This document shows positions 14,859 to 27,176 of a DNA stretch of 64,000 bases, in pieces (within the stretch, counting starts at the first letter, position 1; every line of letters starts with the position of its first letter). Below the pieces are notes generated by a model. The model worked only from the letters and a program-made list of their open reading frames with translations, had not been told where the DNA came from and did no database searches. Source of the stretch: Progne subis subis (Eukaryota > Chordata > Aves > Passeriformes > Hirundinidae); contig JAKJHU010000039.1 in NCBI GenBank assembly GCA_022316685.1, positions 7,125,808 through 7,189,807 on the forward strand. The letters run 5' to 3'. The position numbers were made by a program, and so were the translations under genes.

Positions 14859-14864
14859 TAGAAT
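14859..14864. repeat. Target-site duplication, right copy
   Basis: TAGAAT immediately after the CA that closes the ERVK-like LTR. The perfect match implies an insertion that has not decayed much at its edges. Confidence 0.75.
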
Positions 14865-16052
14865 TATGGTGTCATTTTTCAAATCCTTCCTGAAGATACT
14901 TTTGGTTACAATGATAGTTATGTCAGTGCACAGTCTAGATGAGATCTGTAACATTAAAATAACTTATAAAGGAAGGTATTAAAAACTAGAAAACAGAGGA
15001 ATTTGAAGTGTCTAACTGTGCTAAAAGACAAACTTTCCTACCTCTTGCTTCCTTTCTATGTTCTTTTCATTGTTATATCAACATAGTTTGTTTTGATTTG
15101 CTTGTAAATTCTTAATGAATGTTTTCATTCCTGTATTTGGTTAACAATTAATATGAAAAGAATTCAGTCATGTTTCACATGCTCCAGTAAAAACACTAAA
15201 AGACAGGCTTATCCCTCGCAAAACCAAAATTATGTCTATTGATTTACAGAAGGAATTTGTAAATACCACTACCCTTTTTATCTCAATGCCCAACTCATAC
15301 ATGGTTGAAATCCCCACCAGGGAAGTTGACACATCAAGACTACTATAATATCATATATTAAAATACCTAAAACCAAGCAAAATAATAACTACAATTAATT
15401 GTTTTCTAGTACAGCAGAATTAATAGCATCATTTTTACTTAAGACTGAGATGACAGTATCTTTAGTCTAGACTCCCAGAGTTTCCAAAGATTCAGAACTG
15501 AAATGTCACATGAATGCTTTTAGACTGTTCAACTGTTAGGCACAATAATAGTATCTATGTACAGATAGCATTTTAAATATTCAACAATATAAGATTATGT
15601 CTCAATGGCAATGTAATAGAGCCTTCTATTCTAATTACAGGAAAGCACTTCCTTGTTACCATCTTTGAAGTAGTTAATGGTGAACTGTGGACTTGCTGTA
15701 ATACTTTTCAGCTCAGAAATATGTTGCAGGATATTATCAAGTATTGTTTTCACCAGTGAAAGGTAACAACTATTTAACTGTGCCCAAGACTATCCAGTTA
15801 TTCCAAACAGAAGAGACTAGCACATTCAGCTGAAACTGCAAAGAATTAAGATGGCAGATGGTAATTACTGATACTGGAAGTAAGCCTGAGTAAAGGTGGT
15901 TAGAACTTCAGTTTAATACCTCATCTATGAGGTGTTGCAGTCATGAGATAAAACTCTCTCATATTTAGATGGGAATGTGGCTCATTATGGGCACATTAGA
16001 GGAAAAAATTACTTCTTCTAAAGCACAAATACCAACTTTCCTTGTACATTGC

Positions 16053-16079
16053 TTTTTTTTTTTTTAAAAAAAAAAAAAA
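16053..16079. repeat. T13A14 palindrome
   Basis: Thirteen T are followed directly by fourteen A, a perfect self-complementary block with no spacer. No element was recognised on either side. Confidence 0.9.
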
Positions 16080-17694
16080 CCACACAACCAACTTGATTAA
16101 GCCATGAGACAAGGATAGACCAGAATGGCATGTGTATCACCAGATGAAAAGCCCTTTCAATATGTCTGTACATCAGAGATGAAAGTCTTATTTCCATTTC
16201 ATTATGTTTTCAAATTGTTACTGAATAAGTAATGGCTATTTATTTGACATTTTATTCCACAGTATTATGAACATGAGACACAGGATTTAATCCACAAGTC
16301 CGATCCTGAGTTTTTGCATGTGGAAAAATAGAGAGAGACCAAGTTAAATAAACAAATTCAGTTTGAGATATAAAGTTTTAAAATTCTGCTGTGATTTAAG
16401 TGACTTAACTCCAGCAAGCTAAGTAAAATGATCCTTCTAGAATGTTATTCCTGCCCTCCTACTAGAAGGAAGTGAAGAACAGAATGAAGGCCAGTTACAT
16501 ATGCCATTCAACAACTTCAAAGCACTACCCACTACGATAATACATGCTATACTCTAACTGCATAGATTGGACACCAGAAACACTGTATTCAAAGTAGTTA
16601 TGTAAGAAAAATACTAGATTCTGAAATCATGGTCTCAGATATCTGTTGATAATATTTAAATCTGTGTCAGTAATAAACTTTCCCTGTTTTCAAACAATGA
16701 AAGACATCAGAAAAAAATACTGGTATGTTGCTTTTAATATTACAGGCCGTGCACCACACTCATGAAATACAGAGTTGATAAAAGACACTGCAGAAAAGAA
16801 AATTATCTATTCACAAGTATGGTCTTTCTCTGCACTAATCACAAAGATGCCAAAACACTTCATTTGTATATTCCTTTTACATGAAAGTATTAATCTAAAT
16901 GTGGTAGTCATAGCAGCCTGATTGGATGGCCAGGACAAGTTGCAACTCTGAACTAAAAAAGAAAAGACTGTTACCATTCCTTAAACTTTGCTCTGCCTTG
17001 TGTCTCATTTCACAAATTCATCTTCATATGAAAAGGCTGAGAAGGATATAATTGTTCTGAGCTGTGGTGTTTAGTCCACCCTCTAGGTCTGAGACCAGTG
17101 TATAAACTGCCTGTAAAGCAGCATTCCCAGAATTCCAAATAGCGATCGGTACTAAACAGCTTCACCAAGTTTTGAGTTTTAAAATGAAAATCACTTTTCT
17201 GTGTACTGAAGATTGTTTGTTTAGAATGACTGTAAAAGCTGTAAAATTATATGCAACTGAGTGAGAAAGGATCCTGGAAGTGTGTGATATTTAATTACAT
17301 ATCAAGAGGAAATTAAACTAGTTTTATTTTTCCCTTTATACAAAGGTTTGTTTAACCACTTCAAATTCTGTTCCTGAACCACCAACTATTTTTGTGACTT
17401 TTAGTTTACTTTGGTTTTTTACCTCTTCCTCCAGTATTCTTCAAATCCTGACTGCTTCTACAATTAACCCACTGACAAGTCCATTTTACAGTGAACACAT
17501 TCTTCTCAAGACTGTTTTTTACCTAGAACAACTAAGTCAGATTTCAATGTTCAAGTCCAGTGTCTTAACCAGTGACATGCTTAGTTTTTTGAAGCTGGAA
17601 TGGGAAATAAGAGATGTTTTTCAGTAAGAAAGCAATTATTCTGGAAATAAACATCCAGAAGCACAAACTCTATGTGTGGGTGTGTATGTATGTA

Positions 17695-17713
17695 TTTTTT
17701 TTTTTTTTTTTTT
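17695..17713 (+). repeat. Poly(T) run, T19, after a short GTAT repeat
   Basis: GTATGTATGTA leads into nineteen T, followed by GCAC. Confidence 0.9.
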
Positions 17714-20612
17714 GCACAGTATACCATCGTTCTTTTGATCTCTGCCAGCCTTTAAGTTCTGATGTTACAGTCCGAATTGTTACCAAAACAACCTATGAAA
17801 CTTAATTCAAGCATTTACTTGCAGAACAAAAATATCCAGATCTCAAAAATTATAGAAATTAATGAACTGTACAAATGCATGCTGGGAGTAGAACTTGCAA
17901 CTGACAATAAGAACTATTATTCCATACAATGTTAAGTAAAGGAGAATATGTACAATGGGCTAATACTATTAAGATTTGTATTCTTTTAAAGGACATCAGT
18001 TACAGAAAGCAATGAACTTTTCCATCTAACTATGAATTAAATAGATCAGTGTAATATTTGAGTATTTATAGTTACAGTCACAGTCACTGCATAAGAAAGT
18101 AAATCATGTTGATTTTCGATACCACTCTTTATTGTTTATTTAAAGCAATACTGTTCCAGTAGTCCTTTTGTGACAGAGAAGTGATCTGATTTAAGAGATC
18201 ACTTACAAAACAAGAGGTCTCAGACATTTTCAGAAGGTGAAAAAATGAAAAATACACACATGTATGAAACCATTCCTCTTATGTTCCAGATATTTTAGAA
18301 TTTTACTTGAGATTTCAATCAGAAGATAACACATACTTTAGCTATATGCCTCAAGATTCAGAAGGACAGTCAGGTGTATTTTATGTCTCATATATTACTC
18401 ATAAAGTTAGATCAGTACTTGTTGGAATGTGTCATTTTTAAAGGCATCTCTCAATGGAGTAAGAGAGCAAGATTTTATAACCTTGAATTTAAACTGAATA
18501 CAGTCATAAATTCTTTATTTATAAAGATGATAGAATAATGGATTTAGCAAATACTTAGAGAACTCACTGTTTTCCTAAGATTTTACAGAGGATGCAAGAT
18601 ATTAGAAGACCTCAGGTATCACAAATGTTTAAAATCAATCCTAAATCTTCTAAGGCAACCACTATAAGCCACTATAAAACTTACATACAATAAAATTAAA
18701 AATTTCCTAAGCAAAATCTGAATTCTTGACTACAAATGTTGACAATATATTTCTAGAGTTCAGAACATTTCCTTCCCCCTCCCACTCTTCACTGCTCTCA
18801 TTAAAGATGCTACAGTGCTATGAAAACATGTTTTAGAAAGTCCTAAGGGAAAATTTTCCTAGGGTCTTTGAAATTTCTCCTTTTCCTATTTCTTTACAGA
18901 TTTCTAACACCAACACTGTTCCTGTAGTTTCTCAAAAAAGACAAAAATAAAAATACCCTCTAGGTATATTTTTGATTTTCTATTACACTTCTCAGGTTCT
19001 TTTTGGTTTTTGAAACAAATGCAAGCTGAAATGTGCCGCTATATTATTAGCTGTATTTTAATTTTAGGTAACATTTTAGTGTGAAGAAGTAGATGGTATC
19101 TGACCACTCTACTGCACATACTTACACAAATCAGTGAAATAACCTGCAAATATTTTTAGTTTGATCTCCTTTTTGTCTAAATTTTTAAAATTTACCTATA
19201 GGTACAAATGAAAACAAACAAACAAAAAACCCAAACCAAACAAACAAAAAAAGCATTGCTTCAGTTTCCTATCTCTATATTAAAAAGCACAGGGCAAGGA
19301 GTTATCAATATAAACCCTGCCTCCATTTCTCCTTTTTCAATATTTGAATATAATCATTCCAAGCTAGGGATTCCACAATTTTCATCACAAAATCCAGCTG
19401 GATTTTAGAATATTCGTTATTCTACCACCTGCTATAGGAGGAGCTATATGGCCCAGGAGCACTTTCCATCATGCAAGTGAGGAGGTATATCAGTTCAAAT
19501 TCTGTCTTCTACATATATGTGTTTTCCTTTAGTTTTGTTTCATTTTTCTCCTTGACTCTTCCTCCATCTCTAAGACCATTCTTGCTACGTAGAATTATAG
19601 TAAGCAATCATCAGAACTTTTCATGTAATTATAGCCAAGAGTCACTCTGCAAACTACTCTCTTGGAAGTACTGAATGCCAATATTAAGGATGGTCTAGCA
19701 TCAGAACCAGAAAACCCACTCAGCACAACCATCTCTGTTGTTTCCAGAAACAGAAACCATGCATTTTTCGAAATATTTGAGCCATATGTGTGCCAAGATA
19801 TTGGTTATTGGATTATTCTCCTGCATATTCTTCGCTTAAGAAACAACTCGGCTTACGATTGATGGTGATGAGAAGTCATAGAGCTGAAACCAGAAGTTTC
19901 TATTGTGTGCAGTATCCCTACACTGCTTGCAACAATTTGAATAAGCATGATCTGTATTTAAAATGTTCTAAAACAAATACTAAGTTTGGCAACTGGTAGC
20001 TACTATAGCTCTCTTTAATAATTAATATCCACAAAATGATGACAGGTGCCAATAACTTATCTTAAAGCAGTTGTATTCAACACAAGCACTATTACGGACA
20101 ACTTAAACTTGGAGTGAAAAGATTTGTGGAAAGGCATATGACCTTCTTCCTTCTACAATGGCCATCCCCTAATTAAGCAATGCATCTGATAGTCATTAAC
20201 AGGAATGAGATAATGAATCACTTTCTCTCTTCTTTGTTAATTTGCTGTAACCAAGCGGCTAATGGATGTCAGAGCTGAGTGATTGCACTGATTATAGTGA
20301 TTTATAGTTGCAAAAAAACAATTTAAAGGAATTCTGATTATTCATGTTAAAGATGCTTTATGTTTTGTTTACTAAATGTTTTATGCTCCCTCTCATGCCC
20401 CTCTACACACAATAAGACAGGTCTTGCTGGAAAACTTGAAAGTTCTAAGATTTTTTTATTGTTTCAGAGTAAGGCATTTCATTTTGTTTATAAAAAAAAA
20501 AAGTTTACCCAGTAGAAATGAAAAGCCTTAGGGTGGAAAGAAAACTTCAGTGGTGCCTAGTTCAAAAGAAGACGGAAATAAGAGGAAATAAGGCAAACTT
20601 CAAGCCACTTAC

Positions 20613-20776
20613 CTTAGGGCTCCCAGTCCCTTCTTCATTCTCTGCAGACACATCAGTAGCCAGTATCTCTGCTTTGATGATATCCAGAGCCCTAAGAATC
20701 CAGCTGTGTTGCCGTTTGATTTGCCTCTGTAGTTCCTTCCATTGACTTGCAATCATCTGCAGCATGTCCTTCAGTC
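20613..20776 (-). CDS. AKAP6: AKAP6 internal exon, spectrin-like repeat region
   Basis: This 164-nt exon completes the Gly codon begun in the previous exon and encodes GLKDMLQMIASQWKELQR, QIKRQHSWILRALDIIKAE and ILATDVSAENEEGTGSPK. It ends in phase 0. The match to remembered mammalian AKAP6 is nearly complete; the main differences are Gln for Arg in the first segment and a few changes in the acidic tail. The basic, Trp-containing amphipathic helix QWKELQRQIKRQ is part of a spectrin-like repeat. The donor is GTAAGT from 20612. The acceptor is a GAGAAG tandem (20782-20777) in which the second AG restores the ancestral Ser-Gly-Leu junction. The following exon, expected to begin AEVQLCYLEAQRD, was not found and should lie before position 1. 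Confidence 0.95.
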
Positions 20777-22035
20777 CTTCTCCAAAATGAAGGGGGAAAA
20801 ATAAATGCTGTAAACTCAATAGCATCTTTAAATATCATCCTTTATTCAAATAATTAGCAGGATATTTAAAATAATAAATGCAACAAGAGTTTTAATGTGT
20901 TTTCTCATCTATAAATCCAAGCTCTACTACTGTTCATCCTGCAACAATGCTATAGAGACAAATGCTTCTTTTAGCCATCATGTTAAATTTTGATTCAGTT
21001 TCAGCTAACAATTTCAAGAGAAAAATTCCACGTAAACTGTCATTTCTCTGCAGTAGGGAACACTAGTAATCTCTCCCTCTAATATCCAGTCTTTGTCTTG
21101 AAACATTTCTCAATCCTCCAAAAACATTTTCCTTACTTCCAACCCCTTTAAATATTACCTGTAATTTACACATTAATGTTTCCTACATTTATGATGACAT
21201 GCACTACCCTCCTTAGCTATGGCTTCTCTGTTTCGAACTATACGTAGAAGTCAGTAGTTTTCCTATAGCTTTCACGTTACACAGGTATGTCTGATGCTGC
21301 AAAACAATGGAGGCACACATATATAACATGATGAGGAAACAGTATAGCAAAGAATAACTTCAATCTGGATGAAAAGCATTTTAAGTAGGCCAAAATTAAG
21401 ATGGCATTCCATAGCAGTATATGCTGATTAAAACCCTATTAGCAGACAAGTCATGCAAACATCTAAAAATATAGGAGGTGGTAGGGATAAATGGAAATCA
21501 GTATATCTCTCCCCCTCCTCTCAATTTAAGGCCTCTGAAGAAAAAGGCAAGCCTAACCAAAGGAAAAAGGTATTTTTAATTTTAATCTAGTCCTCATAAA
21601 TATATTTAAATCAATGTAAGAATCAGTTTGAGTGGTAAAATAAAGCTTTACCAATGCAATTACTCATGCAGAGTATGTAAATACATATATATATATTTGA
21701 AATCCTAGTTCATTATCTTAATGTTATTTCCATAGCACCTACATCAAAGAATATGTCAGTGTGAAGTTTTCAGAGATGTGATTTCAATTGAAACTCAGTT
21801 GAACAGCAAGACCAAAATAAAATGAACAGACTATTTGCAGGCAGTATTTCATTTTATAAGTATCACTGCATTGTATGCAGTATATGAAACATTTATAAAT
21901 CTTGAAGGTCAATCTGATAATGTAAATATTAATAATACATAAGGAAGTGAATATATGCAGTAATTTACAGCAATGCTTCTTCATTCTTTAATAGTCTGGA
22001 GACATAAAGACTTGCAATATTTCAGAAGGATTTAC
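20777..22035 (-). other. AKAP6: AKAP6 short intron, 1259 bp
   Basis: The intron runs from the GTAAAT donor at 22035 to the tandem GAGAAG acceptor at 20782-20777. It is AT-rich and contains a small TA repeat near 21685-21697. No gene or recognisable mobile element was seen. Confidence 0.85.
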
Positions 22036-22132
22036 CTGATTTGTGAGATACAATAAGCTCAAGAAGTTGGCGTCCTTCCTCTACCACTGCTTCTTTTAAA
22101 GCACAGTGGCTATCTACATTCAACTTAAAACT
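22036..22132 (-). CDS. AKAP6: AKAP6 internal exon, spectrin-like repeat 1
   Basis: This 97-nt exon encodes SFKLNVDSHCALKEAVV and then EEGRQLLELIVSHKS, followed by the first base of a Gly codon. The sequence is almost the same as remembered human AKAP6, which has EEGHQLLELIASHKA at the second part. It enters in phase 0 and leaves in phase 1. The acceptor is TTGCAG before 22132, preceded by an unusually long pure pyrimidine run; the donor is GTAAAT from 22035. The heptad-like spacing of Leu, Ile and Val fits a helical spectrin-like repeat in the nuclear-envelope targeting region. The phase and the conserved protein match on both sides leave little doubt. Confidence 0.94.
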
Positions 22133-22187
22133 CTGCAAAAAGAAAAGAAAGAAAGAAAGAAAGGAAAAAAAAAAAAAAAAAGGGAAA
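22133..22187 (-). repeat. Poly(A)/GAAA microsatellite forming the splice acceptor tract
   Basis: On the plus strand this reads as A-rich GAAA repeats followed by about 18 A. On the minus strand it is a nearly unbroken T/C run leading into TTGCAG at the start of the 22132-22036 AKAP6 exon, so it serves as an oversized polypyrimidine tract. Confidence 0.8.
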
Positions 22188-24243
22188 AAACCCTCAGCAT
22201 CAGACATGGGGGAGGCAGTTATCATAAAATACACATACAGAATTACTTGCTGGTTTTTATCAAGAACCACATCCCAATTCACCCAATAGCCACACTAATT
22301 TGTGATACTAAAAGCTATTGATATTTTGGATCTGGGCTCAAAATGTTTCCATTAGATCAGCAAAGTGCATCTGTGTTGAAACAGCTGACAAATCTAGACA
22401 TTCATTAGGTTTTATGAAAAGTCACAACCCGTAGGCTATATCTGGAGTAACAGTGTTCTATAAAATACACTAAATTTATGCCACCACATATGAGCTCTAT
22501 TTTTTTCAGAGTTCTTTGAAATGTTGGTGATAGCACTATTTATGAAACCATAAAAAAATTACAGCATTGAATATATTGGCCTTATGTGCACTTATACAAA
22601 TCTATTAATATTGTGCTCCTGAGTTACGTCTCATATCCGTTTTCAGAGAACAAATCAGTCTGCTTTAGATCTCTGCATTCCTAATTTGCAAAGCAACTAT
22701 TTTTCAACCTTTCCTTTGGTAATATTTTTAGGAGGGTGCAAAGGATCTCTGTTTAAACAGTCAATAAAATATTTTATTTTTTAATTAATATTTTGTTTTT
22801 ACCAATTGTATTAAGATCTAGTAATAAAGGAACTGGAAATATGATCTACTATATGCTATCCCATTTAATACACCAATGATAATTCAGATAAATTTTTTAA
22901 TAATTTTCCAGACCTTCTCACTATACTTGCCTGTAAGGAAGAGAAACAAAATACAATAGAGAAAAGGATACTTGCTGTATTTAATCATAAATTGTGTGCA
23001 GACCTAAACACATACAGGCAACACATTTTCTCTTTGAAACATCTATGGAATAAATGGAAACAATATTTGACCACTTGGAAAAAAAGAGCTCTTCCTTCTC
23101 TTGGGAATAAGTTAACCAGCAGAGATGAAAGGAGACTTTTCAAGTGCACATTCATAGCTTCTGGTTTTTATAAAACTATACTTCTTCAAATGGTAGCGAC
23201 CATGCTAGAAATGGAGTGATAAGTAGTACCACAGAATACTCAAAAGCCCTCAATTCTTAAGGAAGCAACCATTTTCTTTCTTTCCTAAACCTTGCAGTCA
23301 GGTTGATTGGCATAGCAAAAAATAATATTACCAGAACAGTAATAAAATGAGGTACTTTTACTGCAATTTTTCATGACTGAAAAAGGCATGTTGCTCAGAC
23401 AGAGTCTTAACAGTCTTTCAGGCAGCATTGTACCTGACAGTGACAGAATGTTTTGAGAATTTTCCATTCAAATAAAGAGTAATAAACAGAAATTTTGCTA
23501 CCTTTAGCATTTTGACTAGCCCAATTCTTCTTGTAGGGACATCTGAATAAACTCTTTTGTACCGGCTTTTGAACAACTGGGCTAGTCAAGAGAAGTTAAA
23601 AAGGAAAAAAGATGCCTAGTTTATGTCTGTCCCCTTCTTAAATCTAGAGTTTTATGAACCCAAATCTAGAAGTTATTTTTCTTTCATAAGAGCATGTCTG
23701 AAAAAAGCACTGACAATATTTAATTTACTGTTTACTTAAAACAGGCTTGTACTGAATAGTTTGTAATCATGCACCTCACAGAAAATGCACTATGCGTGTG
23801 CCTCGCACAGCAAAAGAGAACCTAAAGGACCTGAGAGTAGGTTGTGTAATTTCATATAATTGAAGTTGAGTATAGATGCAGCTGGATGTGGCAGTGTCTC
23901 AAGATGATGTGGATGTGTTTGATAGGAAAATTGGAAAAGATGAGGTATTCTCTTTCATTAGGAAAAAAAAAGAGACTTGCTGTCCTAGAAAAGATTCATT
24001 TAACGTAACACATCAGATACTACAATACAGCTTGATTTTCAGGTGCACCTATTAACCAGTAATAATGTTAAACTGCAGAAGCAAAATAAGATGAATAAAG
24101 ACGGGGCCGAACTTTTGGTTTCTGACTAGCAGTATTCTCCTTGTGCAAAATTCTTATTTTATGGATAAATTATGAGTGGCACAAATGCCATGAAGATACA
24201 CGAAATTTAGCAGAAATAAACTTTTCCCAGCAGAGAGGTAGTA

Positions 24244-24845
24244 TGTCATGGTTTAACTCTAGCCAGAAACTAAGCACCACACACAGCCTCTCACTTATTC
24301 CCCACTCAGTGGGATAGGGAAAAGAATCAGAAGGATAAAAGCAAGAAAATTTGTGGGTTAAGATAAAGACATATTTATAGGAAAAGCAAAAGCGGTGCAC
24401 ACATGCAAAGCAAAATGAGAAATTCATTCACCACTTCCCATGGGCAGGCAGGTGTTCAGTCATTCCCAGGAAAGCAGGGCTTCATCACATATAATGGTGA
24501 CACAGGAATACAAATGCTTTAACTCCAAACATTTCTTCCCCACCCCACCCACACCTTCCTCCATCTTCCCCCAAATTTAGGTACTAAGCATGAAGTCATA
24601 TGTTATGGAATACCCCTTTGGTCAGTTGGGGTCAGCTGTCACAGCTGTGTCTGTATCCAACTCCTTGTGCACCCCCAGCCTATTTGCTTGTGGGATAGTA
24701 CAAGGAACAGAAAAAGCCTTGGCACTGTGCAAGCACTGCTCAGCAGTAACTGAAACATCCCTGTATTATCAACACAAATCTTTAACATGGCCTCATACTA
24801 CCTGAAGAAAATTAACTCTATCCCAGATCAGCCAAAATCAGCACA
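24244..24845 (+). mobile_element. Solo LTR, ERVL-like family typical of neoavian genomes
   Basis: The 602-bp segment opens with TGTCATGGTTTAACTC and closes with CAGCACA. Along its length it follows an LTR family I recognise from many bird genomes: landmarks are GGGATAGGGAAAAGAATC, CCCATGGGCAGGCAGGTG, GGTCAGTTGGGGTCAGCTG and CACTGCTCAGCAGTAACTG. It differs from the remembered family by scattered substitutions, so it is fairly old. No internal retroviral sequence lies on either side. The 5-bp flanks (TAGTA on the left, TATGA on the right) are only similar, so the duplication has decayed or an end is slightly misplaced. It is antisense to AKAP6. Confidence 0.88.
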
Positions 24846-24894
24846 TATGAAAAGGAGAGAACCATTCACATAAATACAAATAAACAGAAGCAAA

Positions 24895-24912
24895 TGTTGT
24901 TGTTGTTGTTGT
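24895..24912 (+). repeat. TGT trinucleotide microsatellite
   Basis: Six TGT units lie 50 bp after the end of the ERVL-like LTR. Confidence 0.85.
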
Positions 24913-27137
24913 AGTGTAGTATGAGTTTTGAATTTAGAATTATGTATGTACATATAATTTCTAGTAATTTTCTAAGGAAAAATAACTGGACAAGGAACAG
25001 TGGAAAGAATAGCCCTCAACGAATGCTCAAGGTTTCTCACACCTGAGGGACTAAAAATATGACACATGAAAAAGACAAGAGTTGAAGATGTAACAAATAT
25101 TACATGTATACACAATAGAGACATGCAAATTTGCACAGCTAAAGATAAAATCAGACCAAATATTTGGAATGAAGGAAGACCTTCAAACACAGAGGTCCTC
25201 TCCCATCCTGGATATTTCCTGTTCCCTACCGTTTACTTATGGCATTTGGAAAATTGTAACTCTAACAGCGCGTGACCCAGGTACTCTGCTCCCCTCCTCC
25301 TCTGATCTTTCCTGATAATGAATGGAGCCTTTGCATGTGAAGAGAGGAAAGAAGAGGAGGGAAGTCAATTAATCAAAGCCATTTTTCCAGGCACATTTGC
25401 AGCTATAGAGCAGTCTAAATATCACACACGAGCACGTATACATTATGGAAAATGCATGTGCATTGGCCTGACAGCAGCTTTTTAAACAACACATTAATGT
25501 CATCCCCAGAAGTACAGTGTATAAAATGCAGTTTACAAGCTACAAGAAGCAAAATTTCCGTACAAAGTTCTCTTCGCTTTTTGTGATCACCATGTACCTA
25601 TATATAACTATCAACTGCTCTTATTTATCAAGAAGGGAAATTTGAGGCAGATATGCAGTTTTGGAAAAGCTACAGAACTATAATAAATGGAATCAAAACT
25701 CCAAATGTGTAAATACAAGGCACCAGGAGTACTATCATCTGCTGATGGCATGGGGCAAAGGAGCCCAGCCTTCACAAAATGAAGGTGTCCCCTGACTTTC
25801 AGGAAACTTATTGATCCAGAACTTTGCAATACTGCAGAACAGCCATGGGTTTAAAAAGCAGCACCTCCTGATCTATGCTGGACTCTGAACACACTAAAAA
25901 TAAGAGTGCTTTCCCAGAATATAATAATCTCTCCCTCATATTTTACTTTTCTGTACAAGTAGGGATAAGAAAAAAATGTGTGGGGAAAAAAAAATATTTT
26001 AAGTTCCCCACAGGAATTATTTTATAGAAATGGTTGTAGCTACTTAAATTTAGGAAGCTTCTGTTGTGTAGGTATCCTACACTGTGTACACAACTTTGAG
26101 CTCTGATATGCAACATTTTGCCCTCTGTTCTTAGAAAATCTTTATAATTTGGTCAAACACCTGGGTCTTGACCTATTCATATCTGCAGTAAGGACAGACA
26201 ACTAGAATATTTTTTTGTTGCTGTTTCCAGAGGCACAGAGACTTACCATAGATATGTTTGGGGTTTTTTTTCGTTGTTTTTTTTTTTTCCCCTAAGGCAT
26301 AATGTATCAGTTGATTGTTTCTGGTGTACTGTCTGAAAGACAAATCAGCATCTAAGTGTCATGCGAATCTACAGTGTATCTATAAATGTAGGTTAGTTTG
26401 GATGACACAGCAGTTTACACCTATTGTCAGATTAAGACAATGTATTAAAAGAAATATTTTCATTTTCTCAGTTCAGCGTACTATCAGAATGTGTGGTGCA
26501 CTGGGGTACCCCGAAAGAGAATATTCTTGAGGTTCCTTTTTTATACTTTTGAACACCTTTAAGAATATTATTACTGCTTCTAGAGTGTTTGTTTTTTAGA
26601 GCAACTGTACAGACAATTAAAAATTATCTGTCTTGGATTCTATGGTTTCAGAATTTGAAAAAGGAAGATTAATTTAAAATTTCATAATACTTTTTTTGAG
26701 AAATATACATTACTGAAATATGGAGTTCTATATTTAGGCATAGTTGCATGTATATTTTGGCTAAGAATGTAGCACTTTTAATTATAACGACTACAGTGAC
26801 AGATATAATTCAATTGTGAAATGTAGAGTAATGGGAACCAGTTGCTGTTAGAAAAGATATGGGATACCCACTTCATTTATCTTAAAGGGAATATGACTTG
26901 AAACAATTCCTGAAAAATTATTTCTATATGCTAATATACAGCTACTTTTGCAAGTCTATTGGTGCTGGCACAGTTACCTACCAATAATTTGCTATGACAA
27001 AATACCTATATCAAGTTCTGAACTCAATTTTCGGTTATGGAATGGCAACAATCTATTTTCTTCTTCTTTTTGTTTTCTTCCTACAGCATTTTTGATGACA
27101 CAGAAAGTCTCCATTTGGAAAATGCCTGATATTTAAG

Positions 27138-27176
27138 AATTTGAGTTAATAATTTAAGTTAATAATTTGAGTTAAT
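27138..27176 (+). repeat. Tandem repeat, 13 bp x 3
   Basis: AATTTGAGTTAAT, AATTTAAGTTAAT and AATTTGAGTTAAT follow one another with a single G/A difference in the middle copy. Confidence 0.95.

Larger units (their letters stand above)
1..20612 (-). other. AKAP6: AKAP6 intron downstream of the spectrin-repeat exon (partial)
   Basis: The intron begins at the GTAAGT donor at 20612 and continues past position 1. I looked for the expected next AKAP6 exon (AEVQLCYLEAQRD onwards) and did not find it. Contents are two MIR-like relics, an ERVK-like solo LTR, a 20-bp tandem duplication, a T13A14 palindrome and several homopolymer runs. The rest is AT-rich, without coding potential. Confidence 0.75.
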
